DNA of 64,000 nt from Oscillospiraceae bacterium (GTDB lineage Bacteria > Bacillota > Clostridia > Oscillospirales > Ruminococcaceae): positions 1 to 64,000 of the forward strand of contig JAETSI010000003.1 of assembly GCA_021769725.1 (NCBI GenBank), written 5' to 3'. This document shows positions 51,508 to 59,766 of this stretch, in pieces. Below the pieces are notes generated by a model. It saw only the letters and a program-made list of their open reading frames with translations, did not search any database and was not told the DNA's origin. A program made the position numbers and the translations under genes. Within the stretch, counting starts at the first letter, position 1, and every line of letters starts with the position of its first letter.

Positions 51508-52260
51508 TTAATTTTCGTATACCTTATCGTCGTATTTAAAGAAAACAAGATTTATGGTCATATTGCCGTTGAGCGCACGAAGTTCATCAATAAACTTTTT
51601 CTGGTCTATATCTTCATTGACATCCACACTGTAGATAAGTTCAAACAATGTACCAAAATTAGTTGTTTTTACTCGTCTGAGTTTATAAAACTGTGTATAC
51701 TTTTTGAGAACAGGATCAAAAGCACCCTGATAATCCAGATTTTCGGGAATGGTTATTTTAAGCGTCATATGACGTCTTTTGGTACCGCCGAAATCAAATT
51801 CTGAAAGAACGAACATAACAAGTCCGAGAAATGCAAAGAAAACTATTCCGAATCCTACATAACCGATTCCGCAGGCAACACCGGATGCCATTGCAAAGAA
51901 GATATATGCTATATCTTTCGGATCTCCCGGCACGCTTCTGAAACGGACAAGGGTAAATGCTCCGGCAAGACTAAGAGCACCGGCAGTTGTATTTATAAGA
52001 AGGAGGATAAGAGCAACTATAGTTGGCAGCATTATCATGGTCAGAACATAGCTCTGGGAATATCCCTCTTTTCTGTGTGTGACTATGTAGATAAGACTGA
52101 TAAAAAATCCGATTACGAGGGCTGCTCCTACGCAGAGAAAAAATTCTTTTGGCTTGATCTCTGCCAGTACTGAAGCGGCTGTATTATTAACTACCGGACT
52201 TGATGTGACTTCTTCATCATATCTTGAGAGAACATTGCCGAAAAAACCGTTTGGAAACAT
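51508..52260 (-). CDS. DUF4956 membrane protein
   Basis: 250 residues with four TM helices (about 37-58, 73-95, 100-112, 122-145) and a C-terminal cytoplasmic domain of ~100 residues. 'AFTLVRFRSVPGDPKDIAYI' is the family's conserved cytoplasmic motif. DUF4956 genes commonly sit directly after a VTC-domain gene, as here (stop and start adjoin), and near CotH or beta-helix surface proteins, suggesting joint work in surface polymer or protein modification. No CotH gene lies in this window. Confidence 0.85.
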   Translation of the reverse strand: MFPNGFFGNVLSRYDEEVTSSPVVNNTAASVLAEIKPKEFFLCVGAALVIGFFISLIYIVTHRKEGYSQSYVLTMIMLPTIVALILLLINTTAGALSLAGAFTLVRFRSVPGDPKDIAYIFFAMASGVACGIGYVGFGIVFFAFLGLVMFVLSEFDFGGTKRRHMTLKITIPENLDYQGAFDPVLKKYTQFYKLRRVKTTNFGTLFELIYSVDVNEDIDQKKFIDELRALNGNMTINLVFFKYDDKVYEN

Positions 52261-53054
52261 TATAAAACACTCCTGTTCATTATTGTATTATTTCTGGTAA
52301 CAGATATTTTAGGAACAAATATCTGTTTTTTGCTGTCTATCTGTTCTTCAATAAAATTTGTATATGCTTTTCCGTACTTTGAAAAACTCGCCTTGAAAAT
52401 CCTTAGTTCTGAAAGCTTATTTACAAGCCAGTCAGGAACGGAATCGGAAATTTTTACTTCCATTAGCCGCTGATCTGCATCAATAATAAAATTACCATAG
52501 CTTTCATATTCAAGTCCAAGATCATATCGGCGTTCTGTCAGTTTTCTATCAAATGTCAGCCGGAAGTCGTGATTATCCTTGCCGAAAAAGGCTTCACGCC
52601 GATAGCTTATGTATTGTTTCGGTTCTACGGGATAATGGTCGAGAAATGCATCAAGTTCTCTGAAAACCTGCTCGGTTATATATTTTGAAGTCTGTGGTTT
52701 GATTCGGTTATTGATGTAGAGCCCGGCTTCTGCAAGAGTCATTGATACACGGCGCTTTGCGACTACACCGCCGATCTTCTTTTTTATCTCCAAAAATACC
52801 ATATCATCCGGAGCGGCAGGCGAGTAGTAGCTGCGGAGCCGTATTTTTTCCTTATAATAAGGCTTTGAGAGGGATTCTCTTATAAGGAAATCATCAGATG
52901 TGTCGTAGTAAATATTAAATATACTGTATTCCTTGCCGCCAACGCAGTATTTGTCTGGGTTCATATATTCCGGAATGATTTTCATAAGATTCTCATACTG
53001 TTCCATATTCAGAAGAAATTTTATTTCCTTGCGTGCAAATGAATTGATTGCCAT
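52260..53054 (-). CDS. VTC-domain polyphosphate polymerase-like protein
   Basis: 264 residues. Basic tunnel motifs of the VTC fold: 'ARKEIKFLL', 'FNIYYDTSDDFLIRESLSKP', 'KEKIRLRSYYSP', 'VFLEIKKKIGGVVAKRRV', 'YISYRREAFFG' and 'LMEVKISDSVPDWL'. Yeast Vtc4 uses this fold to make polyphosphate from ATP; the bacterial family is usually annotated likewise but not always proven. No SPX domain or TM. Paired with DUF4956, which may supply the membrane part. Promoter with phased boxes upstream. Confidence 0.85.
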   Translation of the reverse strand: MAINSFARKEIKFLLNMEQYENLMKIIPEYMNPDKYCVGGKEYSIFNIYYDTSDDFLIRESLSKPYYKEKIRLRSYYSPAAPDDMVFLEIKKKIGGVVAKRRVSMTLAEAGLYINNRIKPQTSKYITEQVFRELDAFLDHYPVEPKQYISYRREAFFGKDNHDFRLTFDRKLTERRYDLGLEYESYGNFIIDADQRLMEVKISDSVPDWLVNKLSELRIFKASFSKYGKAYTNFIEEQIDSKKQIFVPKISVTRNNTIMNRSVL

Positions 53055-53125
53055 TCTGTCTCACTCCTTTCTTTTGACTCTGACATTAGTTAAAGGAAAG
53101 AGTCGTATTTGTTTTTCATGAGTTT

Positions 53126-53158
53126 ATTATATCAGTCTATTCTTAAAATTATCTTAAA
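53126..53158 (-). promoter_or_regulatory. Promoter of the VTC operon with OmpR/PhoB-type boxes
   Basis: Minus-strand TATAAT (53126-53131) with no consensus -35; in its place two TTTAAGA copies (53141-53147 and 53152-53158) lie 11 bp apart. Direct repeats with an 11-bp period over the -35 are how OmpR/PhoB-family activators bind. Phosphate control of a polyphosphate-like enzyme would make sense, but is inference. Confidence 0.5.
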
Positions 53159-53199
53159 GCTTTTGTAAAAAATCTGGGAAAATTGTGAAGATATTATAA

Positions 53200-53229
53200 A
53201 AAAAGGAACAGATGAAACCGTTCCTTTTT
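53200..53229 (-). terminator. Terminator of the cohesin-like lipoprotein gene
   Basis: Leftward AAAAAGGAAC pairs with GTTCCTTTTT across a short loop and is followed by further T residues. Confidence 0.8.
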
Positions 53230-53248
53230 GAAAGTTGACATTATTGTC

Positions 53249-54190
53249 TCAGGCGTTAGAATCTACTCTGCTTGAAATTTCCGCAAATTCTCCAGCCGGC
53301 TTTACGCCATTTGCCTTTACGGTCATAGCGTTGGAATCGTAGTAGAACCAGAGGAGTGTGGCGGCAAGACCGGGATTATTCTTTGTATTGATGTAGAAAT
53401 CAACAGTATCGCCCTGCTTGCAGCTTATGTTGTCTCCGTAAAGTATAAAGTCGGTTTCGTTGGAGTGATCCTCGCCTTTTTTGGCATCTCCTCCGACTGT
53501 GATAGAGCCTGAATATATTTTAGGATTTGTGATTACACCTTTTACGCTTGAAAAGTCGGTAGCGAAAGTTATTGGATATTCGCCGTCCGGAATACCGTCC
53601 TTGACCTCAAATGTAACTTTGATAAATTCGCCGTTGAAAACAAAATCTTCATCCAAGGAGCAATCTATCCAGAGAACGTAATTTCCGTTTGTTACGCTCT
53701 TGTAGTCAGAATTGCCTCCGTTTTCGGTAACATATTCTGTAACAGTCTGTCCGGAGCTGTCCGTTACTTTTTCACCCTGAGCATCGGTAACGTCAACAGG
53801 CTTTGTTGACGACTGACCGCCTGAAGGAATAGACGGTGAAATATCTACAGATTCAGGATCCTGTCCGCCAAGATTTAAACCGTTGCCATTGCTTTCGCCG
53901 CCTACTGAACCGATCTCACCAGATTGCATAGGAATTTTAATAAGCTCTCCCTTTTCACCGGTTACCAACTCCAACGGAAAGTCTTTGAAAATATCAATAG
54001 TTGTATTTTCCGCATCAGTGCTTTTGTTAGTTTCCGAACCGTTAGCTGTCTGTTCTTCCTGAGAGCTTCCGCTGCCAGAAGAATCCTTCTCCTTGCTGCT
54101 TTTATTATTATCCGAGCATCCTGCAAATGACGAAAGTGCCATACTTGTCAGAAGAAGAAGAGAAATAAGTCTTTTCTTTAAACTGTTCAT
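53249..54190 (-). CDS. Lipoprotein with a cohesin-like C-terminal domain
   Basis: 313 residues. Lipobox 'MALSSFAGC' (Cys about 25), a ~130-residue Ser/Gly/Asn-rich linker, and a beta-sandwich domain (~165-305) with 'KVTFEVKDGIPDGEYPITFA' and 'NPGLAATLLWFYYDSNAMTV', a pattern close to cohesin modules, which bind dockerins. If it is a cohesin, this would be a membrane-anchored docking point for the dockerin proteins encoded nearby; the match is by pattern only. Own promoter and terminator; neighbour of the VTC operon. Confidence 0.65.
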   Translation of the reverse strand: MNSLKKRLISLLLLTSMALSSFAGCSDNNKSSKEKDSSGSGSSQEEQTANGSETNKSTDAENTTIDIFKDFPLELVTGEKGELIKIPMQSGEIGSVGGESNGNGLNLGGQDPESVDISPSIPSGGQSSTKPVDVTDAQGEKVTDSSGQTVTEYVTENGGNSDYKSVTNGNYVLWIDCSLDEDFVFNGEFIKVTFEVKDGIPDGEYPITFATDFSSVKGVITNPKIYSGSITVGGDAKKGEDHSNETDFILYGDNISCKQGDTVDFYINTKNNPGLAATLLWFYYDSNAMTVKANGVKPAGEFAEISSRVDSNA

Positions 54191-54258
54191 TTGAATCGTC
54201 CTTTCATATTTTCTTAAAAACGTTATATCTATGAACCTGAAACAGATTTTACAATATT

Positions 54259-54287
54259 ATTATACACAATTATATCGCCTTTGTCAA
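54259..54287 (-). promoter_or_regulatory. Promoter of the cohesin-like lipoprotein gene
   Basis: Minus-strand TTGACA (54282-54287), 17-bp spacer, TATAAT (54259-54264): full consensus. Confidence 0.85.
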
Positions 54288-54453
54288 GGGAAGCAGAGAA
54301 ATGTAAAGTGATTTATACAAAAAGTCATCTTTTTGTCATGCAGATTTCATAAAACTGTCACTTAACGGCTTTCGTTCTTAACTTATTTTAACCAGAGAAA
54401 GATTTGTTATTTCAACGGTATAGGGCGTTTCATGACCGGGATAATCGCAATTA

Positions 54454-54508
54454 GAGTGTGTTCGCATAAAATGAATGCACGTCTTTTCGGCAAATTTTGT
54501 GCATTGTC
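54454..54508. repeat. One-armed relic of a GAGCGTGTTCACATAAAA element
   Basis: GAGTGTGTTCGCATAAAATG and the following CACGTCTTTTCGGCAAATTT match the left part of the 33960 element; the core and right arm are missing. It lies just upstream of the MerR promoter. Confidence 0.75.
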
Positions 54509-54528
54509 ACGATTTTTCTGTAAAACTA

Positions 54529-54559
54529 TTGACTTAGAGTAAAATTAAAGTATTATAAT
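54529..54559 (+). promoter_or_regulatory. MerR-type promoter with a 19-bp spacer
   Basis: TTGACT (54529-54534) and TATAAT (54554-54559) are 19 bp apart rather than 17. The spacer reads TAGAGTAAAATTAAAGTAT, an imperfect inverted repeat. MerR-family activators work on exactly such overlong spacers, so the downstream MerR gene is probably autoregulated. Confidence 0.7.
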
Positions 54560-54597
54560 ATTATTATGATTACTAAATTGCATCCGAGGTGAATATA

Positions 54598-54996
54598 ATG
54601 ACAATAAAAGAAGTCAGTGATAAATTTAATATTTCGCAGGATACACTCCGTTACTATGAACGTGTGGGAATGATACCGCCCGTAACCAGAACGTCCAGCG
54701 GAATAAGGGACTATCAGGAAAATGATCTTGCATGGGTTGAACTGGCAGTCTGTATGCGCAGTGCCGGACTTCCGGTTGAGACTATAATTGAATATGTCAG
54801 ACTTACTCAGGAGGGAAATTCTACATTTTCCGCAAGACTTCGGCTGCTTGAAAATCAGAAGGAGGTACTTTCAAAGCAAAAAGAAAAAATTGAAGACGCC
54901 ATGAAACGCCTTAATTATAAAATAAGACGTTATGAAAAAGCTGTCGAAACGGGTGTATTATCCTGGGATAACGAAAAATGCGAATATTATAATTAA
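54598..54996 (+). CDS. MerR-family transcriptional regulator
   Basis: 132 residues. Winged helix 'TIKEVSDKFNISQDTLRYYE' with 'RVGMIPPVTRTSSGIRDY', then a long dimer coiled coil (~78-115). No Cys ligands for metal, so it probably senses an organic or oxidative signal, like many MerR proteins paired with oxidoreductases. The ATG eight nt after GAGG is used; a GTG three codons before overlaps the ribosome site. Followed 20 nt later by a flavin reductase gene. Confidence 0.9.
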   Translation: MTIKEVSDKFNISQDTLRYYERVGMIPPVTRTSSGIRDYQENDLAWVELAVCMRSAGLPVETIIEYVRLTQEGNSTFSARLRLLENQKEVLSKQKEKIEDAMKRLNYKIRRYEKAVETGVLSWDNEKCEYYN

Positions 54997-55016
54997 GCAA
55001 AGCGAGGTTTTAATGT

Positions 55017-55634
55017 ATGAAAGTATTAATGATAAACGGAAGCCCTCATGCAGAAGGAAATACATATATCGCACTGCATGAAATGGAGAAGATCTTCAAA
55101 GAAAATAATATTGAAACAGAAATTATTCATGTTGGAAACAAGGATATCAGGGGATGTATAGCCTGCCGAAGCTGTACTGAAAAAGGACAGTGCGCATTTG
55201 ATGATATTGTAAATGAAATTGCTCCGAAATTTGAAGCCTGTGACGGTCTTGTAATCGGTAGTCCTGTTTATTACGCATCAGCAAATGCAACTTTGATTGC
55301 TTTCCTTGATCGACTTTTCTACAGCAGTCATTTTGATAAAACGATGAAGGTCGGTGCAAGTGTTGTTGCAGCAAGACGAGGCGGCCTTTCAGCTGCGTTT
55401 GATGAATTGAATAAATATTTCACTATCTGTGGAATGCCTGTTGCTTCCAGTCAGTATTGGAACAGTATTCATGGAGGAGCGCAGGGCGAAGCATCACAGG
55501 ATGCAGAAGGATTACAGACAATGAGAACTCTTGCAAAGAATATGACTTTTCTGATGAAAAGCATAGAGCTTGGCAAAAAAACTTATGGTCTGCCTGAAAA
55601 GGAAACCAGCCAGCGTACCAGTTTTATAAGATAA
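55017..55634 (+). CDS. Flavodoxin-like NAD(P)H-dependent FMN oxidoreductase
   Basis: 205 residues. 'MINGSPHAEGNTYIAL' phosphate-binding loop, 'CIACRSCTEKGQCAFDD' (a CxxCxxxxxC motif common in iron-sulfur flavoprotein-like members), 'GSPVYYASANATLIAFLDRL' FMN site. It probably reduces quinones, azo or nitro compounds using FMN. Co-transcribed with the MerR regulator, which likely controls it. A perfect terminator follows. Confidence 0.88.
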   Translation: MKVLMINGSPHAEGNTYIALHEMEKIFKENNIETEIIHVGNKDIRGCIACRSCTEKGQCAFDDIVNEIAPKFEACDGLVIGSPVYYASANATLIAFLDRLFYSSHFDKTMKVGASVVAARRGGLSAAFDELNKYFTICGMPVASSQYWNSIHGGAQGEASQDAEGLQTMRTLAKNMTFLMKSIELGKKTYGLPEKETSQRTSFIR

Positions 55635-55673
55635 AAAATACGTGCTTTCATTTAATGAAAGCACGTATTTTTT
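55633..55673. terminator. Bidirectional terminator
   Basis: AAAAAATACGTGCTTTCAT is repeated in inverse after a three-base TTA loop; a 19-bp perfect palindrome with A and T runs, shared by the convergent flavin reductase and dockerin genes. Confidence 0.9.
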
Positions 55674-55678
55674 CCGAA

Positions 55679-58099
55679 TTAAAGCATTTTTATCAGTCTT
55701 TTTCTGAGCAAAACGAGATCAAAAGCATTTACCAGACCGTCACTATCCATATCGGCACGTGCGAACTGATCTTTAGTAAAAACTTCCATACCAAGGATAT
55801 AACGCTGCGTAAGTACAAGATCGGCAGCGGATACTATTCCGTCGTTGTTAATATCTCCTGCAAATTCCTCCTTTACTTCAAGAAGATTACAGAGCACGAT
55901 CTCTTTTTCCACACCGGAAGCAGAAGTTATTTTTACAGAATACTTTCCTTCGTCTGAACTTTCGGAAGCCTTAAATGTGTATTCTGCGCCGTTTGCGCCC
56001 GATATCGGCTTACCATTATGATACCATTGATATGTTGGGGATTCGAGAAGTGTAATTGATCTGAGAGTATATTCTTCTCCTTTGCACAGACGTATATCCG
56101 TTCCGGATGCATACGAAACGAAATCAGAGGGAACAGTACATTCGCCGCTCTTTGCTTCACCTGTCAATTTCCAATCATTGGCACTGTCCTGGAGGAATAT
56201 GCGAATGGATTTCAGAGATGTCCCGGAAGCAAGATCCATTGTTGTACCCAATGGGATCCGGAATTCCACAATATCGCCGTTCCACTTGCAGAGACATCCG
56301 TCGTGAGAGCCGTTGTTGAAATAAACGTAGCCATTACTTGCAAAGTATATCCAGTATGCACGGTCAGTTTCAGCGTTTTCTACTCGCAGATTATAAACCG
56401 GAGCATCTGCGCCTCCAGGAAGTATTCCCCTGATGTAGAAATACTTGTCATCGGCTGTCATGTACAGTTTGTCGCTGCCGTTTTCGGCGATAAGCGTATC
56501 CTCTGTCCATTCGCCGCTGAAAGATTCAAGACCGTCGGTGAACATCTGACCATTTATGGAATACATCCTGTCAGAGGGATCACTGCCCGAACGCAGGAAA
56601 TTATCTGTACCATGGCTGCTGGTTTCAGTTACATTGAACGAGCCGATATAGTTGGCTCCGAGGGCAGCGTGCCATACGCCGTCGTTGGCAAACTGCACAG
56701 AACGCTGACTTGTCTGGTATATGGAATTTTCGCCCATAGTCAATTTAATGTAGGCATTCCATTTGCCGGTCGGGAGACTGTCCGGAAGCTTTGCCAAAAT
56801 TTTTTCATCAGCAACAGTGCAGGAACGCCACTGATTAGGATCTATGCCGATTCCTGTTCTCATAAAGTTTCCATTCCGTTCAAGGAGAAGTTCAGCTTTA
56901 ACGTTTGGAATCGGATTGGCAAATCCGGTATTCTCAACTTTAAAATGAATATTGAGCTGACCACCCTGTTCTACATTTTCTGAAAGCTCTGACTTTCTCA
57001 GAACAAAACGGTATCCTATATGGTCACGGATAAACTGAAATACAGTCTGACCATAGTAAGCCGAATGATTGAAAGTTTTTTCAAGATCTGCGCTGTCATC
57101 AAATGTCTGATACAACGGTTGAGAAATATCGTTTTCTTTGCTGAACGTATAATTTTTATATAATTGAAAAATATTTGCGTTTATGTAGCTGAGATGTGTA
57201 TTGTACATTTCAGTTATTGCATTTTCCGGCAGATATGTATCGTATTTCTGCGCCCAGTCAAGATTGCCGGAAAACTCGCCGCCAAAATATGAATTTATCG
57301 TCTGGCTGCCGAGCCATTTTGTTTCTATGTCACGGTTTGCATATGTACCAAGGTCAGAATCGCTTCCCATATATCCGTCGTTGTAAAGACCTACTCTTGC
57401 GGCATCGCTGCCAGGTTCGGCTTGATAATCGGCAAGATCTTTCCGTTCTATGCCTGCCCATCTGGCAAAAGTATCAGGTGTTCTCACAGTAACCGGAACA
57501 GGGGAGGGGACACATTCCAGCATGGTATCAAGAACCTGTGCCTTGTAATCAACGGAGGTGTATTTGCCTCCGTGCTGTTCGCCCCATTTACCGACAAGTC
57601 CGCTTTCCACAAAGGCAAGGATATCCTTGTATTCTTCAAGCAGACCGCTGTCCCTGAGCTGACGAACATGATTAAGAGTCTGTTCAAATGTTGCAGGTTC
57701 GGGATTGTCAGCGCCTTCTGCATCATATCTGAGACGCAGTGCTATCATACAGCCGTTATTGCGTGCGTTTTCAAAAGTTTTGCGCCATGAATCAAAGAAA
57801 GCATCGTCGAGGTCATAATCAATCTTTTCTTCGTTCATACCGCTGGAGAATGCACCTATATCAATAAAAAAAAGCACAATATTACCTGTAGGACTATATA
57901 TCGGTGTGTTCCCGGGTTTGCAGACAGCCCATATGGTCTGCGTATATCCTGCGCCGGGATTATTTATCGTCCCTACAGATTCAGTATAGGAAATCCCGCT
58001 GTCTTTAAGAGAAGAGTTTTCCGAAGCTGCCGGGAGTATAGGAATAAATGTGCAGCAGAGAATTGAAGCAATTATTCTTGATATAAATTGTGATTTCAT
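55679..58099 (-). CDS. Secreted dockerin protein with DUF4874/DUF4832 domains
   Basis: 806 residues. Signal peptide (1-25), DUF4874-like N-domain (~30-220: 'NNPGAGYTQTIW', 'FENARNNGCMIALRLRYDAE', 'VESGLVGKWGEQHGGKYTS'), DUF4832-like part (~230-480, 'FQFIRDHIGYRFVLRKSELS' with a beta sandwich), a CBM-like region (~500-660), an Ig-like domain ('YQWYHNGKPISGANGAEYTF') and a dockerin with 'GDINNDGIVSAADL' and 'ADMDSDGLVNAFDL'. DUF4874/4832 proteins resemble TIM-barrel glycosidases; substrate unknown. The dockerin predicts cellulosome attachment. Confidence 0.8.
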   Translation of the reverse strand: MKSQFISRIIASILCCTFIPILPAASENSSLKDSGISYTESVGTINNPGAGYTQTIWAVCKPGNTPIYSPTGNIVLFFIDIGAFSSGMNEEKIDYDLDDAFFDSWRKTFENARNNGCMIALRLRYDAEGADNPEPATFEQTLNHVRQLRDSGLLEEYKDILAFVESGLVGKWGEQHGGKYTSVDYKAQVLDTMLECVPSPVPVTVRTPDTFARWAGIERKDLADYQAEPGSDAARVGLYNDGYMGSDSDLGTYANRDIETKWLGSQTINSYFGGEFSGNLDWAQKYDTYLPENAITEMYNTHLSYINANIFQLYKNYTFSKENDISQPLYQTFDDSADLEKTFNHSAYYGQTVFQFIRDHIGYRFVLRKSELSENVEQGGQLNIHFKVENTGFANPIPNVKAELLLERNGNFMRTGIGIDPNQWRSCTVADEKILAKLPDSLPTGKWNAYIKLTMGENSIYQTSQRSVQFANDGVWHAALGANYIGSFNVTETSSHGTDNFLRSGSDPSDRMYSINGQMFTDGLESFSGEWTEDTLIAENGSDKLYMTADDKYFYIRGILPGGADAPVYNLRVENAETDRAYWIYFASNGYVYFNNGSHDGCLCKWNGDIVEFRIPLGTTMDLASGTSLKSIRIFLQDSANDWKLTGEAKSGECTVPSDFVSYASGTDIRLCKGEEYTLRSITLLESPTYQWYHNGKPISGANGAEYTFKASESSDEGKYSVKITSASGVEKEIVLCNLLEVKEEFAGDINNDGIVSAADLVLTQRYILGMEVFTKDQFARADMDSDGLVNAFDLVLLRKRLIKML

Positions 58100-58289
58100 G
58101 TTTAAATACCTCTTTGAATATTATTTTGTATATATCATACCATAAATTGCAATCCATTTCAATAGTTATATAAAAAATTCACATATTTTTTAAAATAAAC
58201 AAAAAATCTTATTATTTTACAAAATTTCCCTTGATTTTCTATGTCATATGATGTATAATAAAATAAATTTATTTTTTAGGATGATGAAA

Positions 58290-59096
58290 ATGAGTAAGAT
58301 AAATATTGGATTTATAGGTGCCGGAAATATGGGTGCCGCTATTATGAAAGGAATTACAGGCAGCAAAGCAGCGGAAAATATCCAACTTTACGCCTTTGAT
58401 CCGGACAAATCTAAAACTGAAAATCTCAAAAAGTATGGCGTTGAGGAAGCTTCAGGCGAGGCAGATCTTACAGAAAAATGCAGATATATATTTCTTGCTG
58501 TCAAGCCTCAGATTATAGAATCTGCTCTTGAAGCAGCTGCTCCATCGTCAAGTTCAGAAAAGATTTTTGTATCTATCGCAGCAGGTATTACAGCTGAATT
58601 TGTTGCTTCAAAAACTGTTCCGGATGCAAAAGTCATTCTTGTTATGCCTAATACACCTCTTCTTTTAGGCGAGGGGGCAACTGCACTTTCACGGAACGAA
58701 CGAGTAACAGATGAAGAATTTAAAACGATTCTTGATATTTTCAGGCTTTGCGGAAAAACAATCGTTATTCCACGTGATAAAATGAAAGAAATAATAGCAG
58801 TTAACAGCAGCAGCCCGGCATTCATTTATCTTTTTGCAAAAGGATTTATTGAATATGCCGAAACTGTAAATATTGATGCCGCAGCAGCAAAAGAACTTTT
58901 TTCTCAGGCGCTTATTGGTTCAGCCAAAATGATAACCGATTCTGGGTATTCCATTGATGAACTTATAAAAATGGTATCTTCTCCGGGCGGAACAACTCTT
59001 GCCGGACTTGATCGATTCTATGAGGGAAAACTGACTGAAATGGTAAAAAATGCCTGCGACAGTTGCACAAGAAGAGCATACGAACTGTCAAAATAA
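58290..59096 (+). CDS. proC: Pyrroline-5-carboxylate reductase
   Basis: 268 residues. N-terminal Rossmann loop 'GFIGAGNMGAAIMKGI', 'LAVKPQ', 'VILVMPNTPLLLGEGATAL' and C-terminal 'ELIKMVSSPGGTTLAGLDRF' are ProC signatures. It makes proline from P5C with NAD(P)H. The ATG eight nt after AGGA is used; several earlier in-frame ATGs lie in the leader. No proA or proB nearby. Confidence 0.93.
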   Translation: MSKINIGFIGAGNMGAAIMKGITGSKAAENIQLYAFDPDKSKTENLKKYGVEEASGEADLTEKCRYIFLAVKPQIIESALEAAAPSSSSEKIFVSIAAGITAEFVASKTVPDAKVILVMPNTPLLLGEGATALSRNERVTDEEFKTILDIFRLCGKTIVIPRDKMKEIIAVNSSSPAFIYLFAKGFIEYAETVNIDAAAAKELFSQALIGSAKMITDSGYSIDELIKMVSSPGGTTLAGLDRFYEGKLTEMVKNACDSCTRRAYELSK

Positions 59097-59156
59097 AGAA
59101 AAGTTCTAAATGTACAAGCTTCCGCATATCCTTGAAAAAGAAAGGATTGATGCGGA

Positions 59157-59744
59157 ATGAAGCACGTAAGTTATATAAAAGCAAGAGATGCCAGACCTCT
59201 TGTTACAACACTATTAGCTTTGGCAGTTATTGGAATCGCTGTGGGATCCGTATATCAGGCAGTACGCAGTCCGGGATCTTCAGCAAAGATACACCAGTAT
59301 TTTGCTCCTGTTTATAGAGGAACAGATCTGTTTGAGTATATGTGCCGTGGATTCGGAATATCGGTTTTGTTTCTGACAGCGGCATTTATTATGGGATTTT
59401 TTGCTCTGGGACAACCTGTGTGTTGTTTTCTTATGGCAGCAAGAGGATTCGGGATAGGTGCATCCGGAACGATGATGTATGCGCTTCACGGTACAAAAGC
59501 AGTTATGGGAATGCTGCTTTTCGTTCTGCCGAAAGCTGTTCTTTCTGTATTAATATGCGTTCTTGGCTTTCGGGAAGCAATGAAAGCTTCATCTTACACT
59601 CTAAGCGGCTGGACACCAGAAGGTTTTACTGAGCACAGAAAAACAGATTTCAAGCTCTACTGCATAAAATTTTTTGTTCTTATTATACTATCATTGATTA
59701 TATCAGCCGTGGATGCAGCAATAAATTTTGTATTCGCCGGTTGA
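59157..59744 (+). CDS. SpoIIM-like membrane protein
   Basis: 195 residues, five hydrophobic segments. The central 'FIMGFFALGQPVCCFLMAAR' and 'GFGIGASGTMMYALHG' resemble the SpoIIM core; the N-terminus is short and basic. In Bacillus SpoIIM works with SpoIID and SpoIIP in septal peptidoglycan removal during engulfment; distant relatives exist in non-sporulating bacteria. GAAAGGA-type ribosome site. Starts a short rightward run with the YesL-like gene. Assignment by pattern; a generic membrane protein is the alternative. Confidence 0.55.
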   Translation: MKHVSYIKARDARPLVTTLLALAVIGIAVGSVYQAVRSPGSSAKIHQYFAPVYRGTDLFEYMCRGFGISVLFLTAAFIMGFFALGQPVCCFLMAARGFGIGASGTMMYALHGTKAVMGMLLFVLPKAVLSVLICVLGFREAMKASSYTLSGWTPEGFTEHRKTDFKLYCIKFFVLIILSLIISAVDAAINFVFAG

Positions 59745-59766
59745 ACAGAACGGAGGAATATTAAAA

